DNA of 64,000 bases, taken from NCBI RefSeq assembly GCF_001636405.1, contig NZ_KV440950.1, forward strand, positions 364,001 to 428,000. Direction: 5' to 3'. Shown here piece by piece: positions 58,478-64,000 of the stretch; within the stretch, counting starts at the first letter, position 1, and every line of letters begins with the position of its first letter. This DNA is from Peribacillus frigoritolerans. GTDB taxonomy: Bacteria > Bacillota > Bacilli > Bacillales > DSM-1321. Both the position numbers and the translations under genes were made by a program. Under the pieces are notes generated by a model. It made no database searches, was not told the DNA's origin, and saw nothing but the letters and a program-made list of their open reading frames with translations.

Positions 58478-59548
58478 TTGTTTGATCGTTTGCAAGCAGT
58501 AGAAGATAGATATGAAAGATTGAATGAACTATTAAGTGACCCGGAGATCATTAATGACTCCAAGAAGCTAAGGGAATATTCCAAGGAGCAATCCAGCATT
58601 CAAGAGACCGCGTCGACTTATAAAGAATATAAAGCGGTTCGTGAGCAACTTCAGGAAGCGAAGGCGATGCTGGAGGAGAAACTTGATGCGGAAATGCGTG
58701 AAATGGTAAAAGAAGAGATCAATGAACTTGATGAGACCATACAAGACCTTGAGGATAAGCTGAAAATATTGCTTATTCCGAAAGACCCCAACGATGATAA
58801 AAACGTAATCATGGAGATCCGTGGTGCGGCTGGCGGAGATGAGGCGGCCTTATTTGCAGGCAGTCTATACCGGATGTATAGCCGTTTTGCCGAGGTGCAG
58901 GGCTGGCGGACTGAAGTCATTGAAGCAAATCCTACTGGGCTTGGCGGCTATAAGGAAATCATATTCATGATTAATGGCAATGGCGCTTATTCAAAGTTGA
59001 AATTCGAAAATGGAGCCCATCGCGTTCAGCGAGTACCTGAAACGGAATCAGGCGGTCGGATTCATACATCTACAGCCACGGTTGCCGTTTTACCTGAAGC
59101 TGAGGAAGTGGAAGTTGAAATCCATGATAAGGATATTCGTGTCGATACCTTTGCATCAAGCGGTCCTGGAGGGCAAAGTGTCAATACGACAATGTCAGCG
59201 GTGCGCTTGACTCATATTCCGACTAATACGGTTGTATCCTGTCAAGATGAAAAATCACAAATCAAGAACAAAGAAAAGGCAATGAAGGTTTTGCGTGCCA
59301 GGGTGTTCGATAAAATCAATCGCGAAATACAGGCGGAATATGATCAAAACAGGAAGCTGGCCGTTGGAACGGGCGATCGATCTGAAAGGATTCGAACTTA
59401 TAACTTCCCGCAAAACCGCGTTACCGACCACCGCATTGGTTTAACGATTCAAAAACTGGATCAAATCATGGAAGGTAAACTGGATGAAGTCGTTGATGCA
59501 TTAATCATGGAAGACCAATCTTCAAGGCTGGAAAATGCAGATGAGTAA
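58478..59548 (+). CDS. prfA: peptide chain release factor 1
   Basis: Releases peptides at UAA and UAG. 356 aa. GGQ motif in [21 protein letters not shown]-terminal coiled region to about 100, anticodon-like region in the middle domain. TTG 58478 lies 7 bases after TGAGGTGA; the frame to 58448 precedes it. Overlaps prmC by 14 bases; PrmC methylates the Gln of this GGQ, so the pair is functionally coupled. Confidence 0.96.
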   Translation: MFDRLQAVEDRYERLNELLSDPEIINDSKKLREYSKEQSSIQETASTYKEYKAVREQLQEAKAMLEEKLDAEMREMVKEEINELDETIQDLEDKLKILLIPKDPNDDKNVIMEIRGAAGGDEAALFAGSLYRMYSRFAEVQGWRTEVIEANPTGLGGYKEIIFMINGNGAYSKLKFENGAHRVQRVPETESGGRIHTSTATVAVLPEAEEVEVEIHDKDIRVDTFASSGPGGQSVNTTMSAVRLTHIPTNTVVSCQDEKSQIKNKEKAMKVLRARVFDKINREIQAEYDQNRKLAVGTGDRSERIRTYNFPQNRVTDHRIGLTIQKLDQIMEGKLDEVVDALIMEDQSSRLENADE

Positions 59549-60410
59549 TTCTGCCGTGAAAGTTTTTGAAGCCCTTAAATGGGCTTCTTCTTTTTTAAAG
59601 GAAAATGATCGTGATGCCAATGCTGGGGAAATCCTGTTACAGCACTTTTTAAAGCAAACTCGCTCCCAAATGCTGGCCAACCTTCATGATGAGCTTAGTG
59701 AAGCGGATTTTGGGCAATTTAAGGACGCTATTGAGCTGCATGCTGAGGGGACGCCCATCCAATATATAATCGGCAGTGAAGAATTTTATGGACGGACCTT
59801 TTTTGTGAATAAAGAAGTGCTCATACCGAGACCGGAAACAGAAGAATTGATTTATTATACATTACGTAAACTCCCGGCCATTTTTATGGAGGGACAGAAG
59901 CTCCGTTTAGCTGATATTGGGACTGGCAGCGGCGCAATTGCCATAACGATGAAGCTTGAAAAATCAAACCTGATGGTGACGGCCACGGACATAGCGGAAC
60001 CATCGCTTGAGGTGGCGAGGAAAAATGCCGAATCACTTGGTGCCGAAGTGGAGTTCATGCAAGGTGATTTGCTTTCGCCGTTCATGGATATAAACGAGAA
60101 GGTGGACATCCTTTTATCGAATCCGCCATATATACCAGAAGATGATCATAAATCCATGTCAGTGGTCGTGACTGGTCATGAACCACACCGTGCGTTGTTT
60201 GCCGGTATCGATGGGCTGGATTTTTACCGCCGCTTTATGGAACAGTTACCTTTGGTGATGAATGTGCCTGGACTGATCGGTTTTGAAGTGGGTGCAGGAC
60301 AGGGTGCGGCGGTTGCCGATTTATTGAAGCGAACCTTTCCTGCCGCGGAAGTATCCATCATAAATGACATTAATGAAAAAGATCGAATGGTCTTTGCTGA
60401 ATTAAAATGA
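59535..60410 (+). CDS. prmC: release factor glutamine methyltransferase PrmC
   Basis: SAM-dependent N5-glutamine methyltransferase acting on RF1 and RF2. 291 aa. N-terminal helical RF-binding domain, [13 protein letters not shown] loop [12 protein letters not shown] (near 130), and the catalytic NPPYIP near residue 196. ATG 59535 lies inside the end of prfA behind AAGGCTGG; ATG 59541 is possible. Translationally coupled to prfA. Confidence 0.94.
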   Translation: MQMSNSAVKVFEALKWASSFLKENDRDANAGEILLQHFLKQTRSQMLANLHDELSEADFGQFKDAIELHAEGTPIQYIIGSEEFYGRTFFVNKEVLIPRPETEELIYYTLRKLPAIFMEGQKLRLADIGTGSGAIAITMKLEKSNLMVTATDIAEPSLEVARKNAESLGAEVEFMQGDLLSPFMDINEKVDILLSNPPYIPEDDHKSMSVVVTGHEPHRALFAGIDGLDFYRRFMEQLPLVMNVPGLIGFEVGAGQGAAVADLLKRTFPAAEVSIINDINEKDRMVFAELK

Positions 60411-60411
60411 T

Positions 60412-60440
60412 CCGTCTCCCTTATGTGAGACGGTTTTTTT
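60412..60440 (+). terminator. terminator after prmC
   Basis: CCGTCTC / GAGACGG 7-bp stem followed by seven T. Confidence 0.85.
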
Positions 60441-60475
60441 AGGGACAGCACCCTCATTATCCTTTGGAATCTATA

Positions 60476-60525
60476 TTTCCAGCTATCAACTTTTTTTGTT
60501 TTTACTAGTTTAAGATAGCTGGAAA
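60476..60525. repeat. 12-bp inverted repeat overlapping the spoIIR promoter
   Basis: TTTCCAGCTATC (60476-60487) and its exact complement GATAGCTGGAAA (60514-60525), separated by 26 bases. No T run follows on either strand, so it is not a terminator. The right arm fills most of the spacer of the SigF promoter. Confidence 0.85.
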
Positions 60526-60537
60526 ATGGTGAGACTA
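60508..60537 (+). promoter_or_regulatory. SigF promoter of spoIIR
   Basis: GTTTA (60508-60512), exactly 15 bases, GGTGAGACTA (60528-60537); fits GYWTA-N15-GGnnAnAnTR at every specified base, 23 bases before the start codon. spoIIR is SigF-dependent in B. subtilis. Confidence 0.88.
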
Positions 60538-60560
60538 ATTCATGTGAGGGGGCGAAGGCG

Positions 60561-61496
60561 ATGAAAACTAAACATTTAGCCATTATTTATCTATTAATCT
60601 TAACTATAGGAACGATCGTAAGTATATATATGCCTAAAGCGGAGATGGTCGGTGCAGAAGATACGAAGGTAATCCCGGATGAGGCGATTCGGCTGCGGAT
60701 ACTCGCCAATAGTGATAAAGAAGAGGATCAAGCGGTTAAACGGCTGATTAGGGATGAGGTAAATGAAGATATCACAAAGTGGGTCGCTGAGCTTACTTCT
60801 TTGGATGAGGCGAGGGATGTGATCACCTCGCATCTGCCAGATATCCAGGCGACGGCTGAGGCGGTAATAAAGGAACAGGGTTTGGAGCAGTCGGTGAAAG
60901 TGGATTTTGGACAAGCTGAATTTCCGACAAAGCTGTACGGGCAGTATTTATATCCGGCAGGGGAATATGAAGCAGTGATTATCACGCTTGGTGAAGGGGA
61001 CGGCGCTAATTGGTGGTGTGTGTTATTTCCCCCATTGTGTTTCTTGGATTTTTCAAATGGGACGGCTGTAAGTCAAAGTCCGATTGTCGAGGATGAAGAG
61101 GAAGGTTCCTTGACTTCGGAGGGAACGGCGTATGCTGCAACGAATGAAGAAAGTGAACCTGTTGCGGAGGAAGTGGTTGAAGTAGAAGTGCTGGCTGAAA
61201 AGGAAAAAAGGCCGGAGGAAGTAGTTGAAGAAGAGGTAATCGAGGAGAGCGTAAAAGAGGAAGCACCGGAAGTAACGGTAAAAGAAGAGGTTGTAGAGCC
61301 AGAGGTAAAAGAAGAAGTGGCAGTAGTGAAAGATAAGGAACAGGTGACAGAGGAAGTTATTGAAGGGAAAGTTGAAGAAAACAAGGTTGAACTTGCGGCA
61401 TCCAATGAAAAAGGTCAACAATTATATGAAGGGGAAAAGGAGCCCGAGGTGGAAGTGAAGTCCTTGTTTGCAGAAATCTTCAACGATCTATTTTAA
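60561..61496 (+). CDS. spoIIR: stage II sporulation protein R, with long acidic tail
   Basis: Forespore-secreted signal that activates SpoIIGA to process pro-SigE in the mother cell. Signal/anchor helix about 5-24, conserved domain about 40-168 (EAIRLRILANSDKEEDQAVKR, LYGQYLYPAGEYEAVIITLG, ANWWCVLFPPLCFLDF). Residues about 172-295 are a Glu/Val/Lys-rich, imprecise repeat (EEVVEVEVLAEKEKRPEEVV and similar), making the protein 311 aa where B. subtilis SpoIIR is about 224. It ends in a normal-looking hydrophobic SLFAEIFNDLF. ATG 60561 follows GAGGGGG. Reading frame intact. Confidence 0.92.
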   Translation: MKTKHLAIIYLLILTIGTIVSIYMPKAEMVGAEDTKVIPDEAIRLRILANSDKEEDQAVKRLIRDEVNEDITKWVAELTSLDEARDVITSHLPDIQATAEAVIKEQGLEQSVKVDFGQAEFPTKLYGQYLYPAGEYEAVIITLGEGDGANWWCVLFPPLCFLDFSNGTAVSQSPIVEDEEEGSLTSEGTAYAATNEESEPVAEEVVEVEVLAEKEKRPEEVVEEEVIEESVKEEAPEVTVKEEVVEPEVKEEVAVVKDKEQVTEEVIEGKVEENKVELAASNEKGQQLYEGEKEPEVEVKSLFAEIFNDLF

Positions 61497-61543
61497 GGAG
61501 GGGGCAGAGTCCCTCTTCTTTAAATTCAGATAATTTTAAAAAC

Positions 61544-61844
61544 ATATCCACAGGGTTATTAACAAAAAATCAAAAAAGTCTGTCATTAATCATTAATATC
61601 CACAAACTTATCCACGGATTCGATGTAGTTATCCCCAATTTGTGGATAACACTTGAATTATGTGTATACTTCTTTTATACTTTCAAAGTATCTTTTAAGT
61701 GGAATTCGTACGTTAAGTTGAAAATACCGTTCATATTAAAGCGATTATATAAAATAAGAAATGTTAAAAGGCGATGGTGTTCAAGATGAAAACGAAAATT
61801 TGGTCAGTGGATAAAAATGTGGATAATTTACAAAGTTATCCCCA
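61544..61844. other. DnaA-box cluster around the ywlC start
   Basis: Nine sites like TTATCCACA: ATATCCACA (61544, 61596), TTATCCACG (61608), TTATCCCCA (61629, 61836), reverse TGTGGATAA perfect (61641, 61818), reverse TGTGTATAC (61661) and AGTGGATAA (61806). Three of them lie inside the ywlC reading frame. I recall that the region upstream of ywlC is a DnaA-binding cluster in B. subtilis. This also accounts for the gene-free stretch 61497-61785. Confidence 0.85.
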
Positions 61845-62835
61845 GATTACACAATCAGCTGAATTATTAAAGGCTAATCAAGTGGTTGCTTTTCCTACAG
61901 AGACCGTTTATGGACTCGGCGCGAATGCCAAAAATGACGAGGCGGTCAAAAAAGTGTTCGAAGCAAAGGGTCGTCCGAGTGATAATCCTTTAATCGTTCA
62001 TATAGCCTCCGATGACCAGTTGTCGGGTATTGTAGAAGAGATTCCGGAACAGGCCCGGAAGCTAATGGCAGAGTTTTGGCCGGGTCCTTTGACTTTGATC
62101 ATGAAACGGAAACCGGGCCAGCTATCGAATCTTGTGACAGCTGGATTGGACACGGTGGCTGTCAGGATGCCGGATCACCAGGTTGCCCTTGGCCTTATTC
62201 GTGCGAGTGATTTGCCCATTGCGGCCCCAAGTGCAAATACTTCCGGGAAACCAAGCCCCACTTCAGCAAAACATGTTGAAGATGACTTGATGGGGCGGAT
62301 TGCAGGTATAGTCGATGGCGGGAATACAGGTGTGGGCGTGGAATCCACAGTACTGGATTGCACTGTGGAAGTCCCTGTTATTTTAAGGCCTGGCGGGGTG
62401 ACCCTGGAACAGCTGGAAGCGGTAATAGGGGAAGTCAGGCAAGATGTCGCTTTGAAGAATCAGGAAACGGCGCCAAAAGCCCCGGGCATGAAATATACCC
62501 ATTATGCTCCGAAGGCCCCTCTATTTTTAGTCAAGGGTAATCAAGCTTTCCTTCAGAAGCTTGTGGATGAAAAAAGAAGTGACGGGTTAAAGGTGGGCAT
62601 CATTACGGCTTATGAACATCAACAGGATTATAAGGCGGATTATGTGGTTGTCCCAGGTTCATTAGCCGATTTACATACTGTTGCGACAGGCTTATATGAT
62701 GCCTTAAGACAGTTTGACGAGCTGGAGGTCGATGTCATTTTTAGTGAAATGTTTCCTGACCATGGAATAGGGGCTGCGGTCATGAACCGGCTTGAGAAGG
62801 CTGCAGGTCATCAAATCATCAAGGAACATGTGTAA
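61786..62835 (+). CDS. ywlC: threonylcarbamoyl-AMP synthase YwlC (Sua5 type)
   Basis: First step of tRNA t6A modification: makes threonylcarbamoyl-AMP from Thr, bicarbonate and ATP. 349 aa. YrdC domain about 25-215 (VVAFPTETVYGLGANA, KGRPSDNPLIVHI, FWPGPLTL, APSANTSGKPSPT), a linker GMKYTHYAPKAP, and a Sua5 C-terminal domain. ATG 61786 gives MKTKIW, like B. subtilis YwlC; ATG 61774 and GTG 61777 are alternatives close to the AAAAGG site. The first 20 codons contain three DnaA-box-like sites. Confidence 0.94.
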   Translation: MKTKIWSVDKNVDNLQSYPQITQSAELLKANQVVAFPTETVYGLGANAKNDEAVKKVFEAKGRPSDNPLIVHIASDDQLSGIVEEIPEQARKLMAEFWPGPLTLIMKRKPGQLSNLVTAGLDTVAVRMPDHQVALGLIRASDLPIAAPSANTSGKPSPTSAKHVEDDLMGRIAGIVDGGNTGVGVESTVLDCTVEVPVILRPGGVTLEQLEAVIGEVRQDVALKNQETAPKAPGMKYTHYAPKAPLFLVKGNQAFLQKLVDEKRSDGLKVGIITAYEHQQDYKADYVVVPGSLADLHTVATGLYDALRQFDELEVDVIFSEMFPDHGIGAAVMNRLEKAAGHQIIKEHV

Positions 62836-62865
62836 TAAGGACTGATTTATCCTTCTATTTCTTTT

Positions 62866-62897
62866 CGGACATGCATAACATGTAGTAGGCACGTCCG
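62866..62897 (+). promoter_or_regulatory. hairpin before mntP
   Basis: CGGACATGC / GCACGTCCG with one mismatch (62866-62874, 62889-62897), just upstream of the AGGGGG ribosome site. No T run, so not a terminator. Possibly translational control; it does not look like the yybP-ykoY Mn riboswitch. Confidence 0.4.
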
Positions 62898-62909
62898 AGG
62901 GGGATTGGA

Positions 62910-63476
62910 ATGAATACATTTGCTGGAGAAATCATAACCTTATTGCTAATGGCCTTCGCTTTGGGAATGGATGCCTTTTCAGTGGGCCTTGGAATGGGAA
63001 TGTTTAAGCTAAGGTTGAGGCAAGTTCTGTTTATAGGTTTGACAGTAGGCATTTTTCATATTTGGATGCCCTTGCTTGGAATGGGGGCAGGCCGTTTCAT
63101 TTCAGAAAAATTCGGGACCTTCGCTACATACGCCGGCGGTCTATTGTTGATCATTCTTGGTATTCAGATGTTTATTCCTGGTAAAAAGGATGGAGCTGGT
63201 GCCATGCAAAATAAGATGCTGGCTCCTGTCGGGAAAGGTTTAATCATTTTTGCTTTAGGGGTAAGCCTGGATAGCTTCTCGGTAGGGTTGACTCTGGGGA
63301 TTTACGGTGCTAAAACGATTTTAACGGTTCTTTGTTTTGGGTTTGCCGCCACTCTATTAACGTGGGCCGGGCTTTTACTGGGTAGAAAAATGCAGGGTTT
63401 GCTTGGCGTGTATAGTGAGATTCTTGGCGGAAGCATCCTGTGTGCGTTTGGATTGAAATTATTATTCTCTTTTTGA
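62910..63476 (+). CDS. mntP: manganese efflux pump MntP
   Basis: 188 aa, six membrane helices in two inverted halves. [12 protein letters not shown] (near 19-30) and [11 protein letters not shown] (near 120-130) carry the paired membrane Asp residues essential for Mn2+ export. ATG 62910 follows GAGGGGG. B. subtilis ywlD position. No MntR box found. Confidence 0.93.
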   Translation: MNTFAGEIITLLLMAFALGMDAFSVGLGMGMFKLRLRQVLFIGLTVGIFHIWMPLLGMGAGRFISEKFGTFATYAGGLLLIILGIQMFIPGKKDGAGAMQNKMLAPVGKGLIIFALGVSLDSFSVGLTLGIYGAKTILTVLCFGFAATLLTWAGLLLGRKMQGLLGVYSEILGGSILCAFGLKLLFSF

Positions 63477-63508
63477 TCCGCCTGAATTCATATCATTCCT
63501 TCCTCAAC

Positions 63509-63540
63509 TGTTCCGATTAACGGAGCGGTTTTTATTTTTC
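63509..63540 (+). terminator. terminator after mntP
   Basis: ACTGTTCCG / CGGAGCGGT 9-bp stem with two G-U pairs, then TTTTTATTTTT. Confidence 0.8.
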
Positions 63541-63618
63541 TTCGGACACAATGACAGTGATTTTTTGACTATAATAAACGGGCGATAGCTTATAATGAAT
63601 AAAAAAGGAGGCGTTAAA

Positions 63619-64000
63619 ATGATCCGAGTATTATTTGTATGTACAGGTAACACATGCCGAAGCCCGATGGCAGAAGCGATATTGAAAAACAAGAATATTG
63701 CGGGTGTTGAAGTGAAGTCCGCAGGCGTGTATGCTTCGACAGGTCAGGATGCTTCAATGCATGCTAAAAATGTATTGGTTGAAAATGACATAGTGCATAA
63801 TCATCATTCAGCGCCTTTATCTGCGAAGGAAATGGAGTGGGCGACTCATATCTTCACCATGACGGAAGGGCATAAATCGGCCATTACCCGTTCATATCCC
63901 CAAATGATCGATAAGACCTTTACTTTAAAAGAATTCATTCTCGGCGATAAATATGATAGAGATATAATGGATCCGTTCGGCGGTTCTGAAGGCATTTATC
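63619..64000 (+). CDS. ywlE: protein arginine phosphatase YwlE (cut by window end)
   Basis: Low-molecular-weight phosphatase that removes phosphate from phospho-arginine, countering McsB. 127 codons visible, no stop before the window edge; the full protein should be about 150 aa. P-loop CTGNTCRS at residues 8-15, with the nucleophile Cys8 and the Thr12 that gives arginine specificity; general acid Asp118 in DPFGG is present. ATG 63619 follows AAAGGAGG. Confidence 0.93.
   Translation, partial: MIRVLFVCTGNTCRSPMAEAILKNKNIAGVEVKSAGVYASTGQDASMHAKNVLVENDIVHNHHSAPLSAKEMEWATHIFTMTEGHKSAITRSYPQMIDKTFTLKEFILGDKYDRDIMDPFGGSEGIY

Noticed and set aside
61053-61421. Minus-strand ORFs opposite the spoIIR tail
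   Set aside because: Produced by the biased GAA/GTT repeat codons of the acidic tail; sense-strand family evidence is strong.

Overview
The window is a stretch of Bacillaceae chromosome. Gene content and order follow the Bacillus subtilis region that carries the yw- genes (ung-ywdI-ywdK-gerQ, hemQ-pta-lipL-rsfA-ywfO-ywgA, ywhB-ywhC-ywhD-pbpG-speE-speB, ywiB-argS, uvsE-clsB-fadF, acdA, rpoE-pyrG-ywjG-spo0F-fbaA-tal-murZ-glpX-rho-rpmE-tdk, prfA-prmC-spoIIR-ywlC-mntP-ywlE). AGGAGG-type ribosome sites, frequent TTG/GTG starts, sporulation genes and candidate SigF, SigG, SigH and SigB promoters all indicate an endospore-forming Bacillus-like Firmicute. It is not B. subtilis itself: extra catabolic genes (icmF, mmgA/mmgB) are inserted and several proteins differ in length. 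My best guess is the Peribacillus/Bacillus simplex side of the family, but this is an inference from overall look only.

Layout. 1-8.2 kb is accessory: a decayed gluconate permease next to an intact gluconate kinase, a YbaK deacylase, a protein with two tandem P-loop ATPase halves, a HAD phosphatase, a secreted sugar dehydrogenase lipoprotein, a 21-bp repeat array, and a MarR/MFS efflux pair with a perfect 18-bp operator. 8.3-15.1 kb holds bacillithiol (bshB2-yojF), pyridoxal kinase (pdxK), a partial molybdopterin set (mobA-moaE-moaD-moeB), a SigB-type stress gene and a PLD-like protein. 15.2-34.8 kb is the conserved ung-to-clsB block, covering DNA repair, a germination coat protein, coproheme decarboxylation, acetate and lipoate metabolism, forespore regulation, polyamines and arginyl-tRNA synthesis.

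35-46 kb is a fatty-acid and branched-acid oxidation region: fadF, then mmgA-mmgB-two acyl-CoA dehydrogenases-TetR-icmF. The fadF and mmgA transcription units share a related palindromic operator, and a cre-like site lies at the mmgA start region. 46-59.5 kb is a conserved core for transcription, translation, CTP, glycolysis and cell wall. It includes a pyrG leader with every element of CTP-sensitive reiterative attenuation and a spo0F SigH promoter.

59.5-64 kb runs prmC-spoIIR-ywlC-mntP-ywlE. SpoIIR has a long acidic C-terminal tail, its SigF promoter is overlapped by a 12-bp inverted repeat, and nine DnaA-box-like 9-mers cluster around the ywlC start. Two copies of a roughly 200-bp intergenic repeat lie after ywdK and pyrG, each beginning with a terminator hairpin. 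No rRNA, tRNA, CRISPR array, prophage or insertion sequence was seen.
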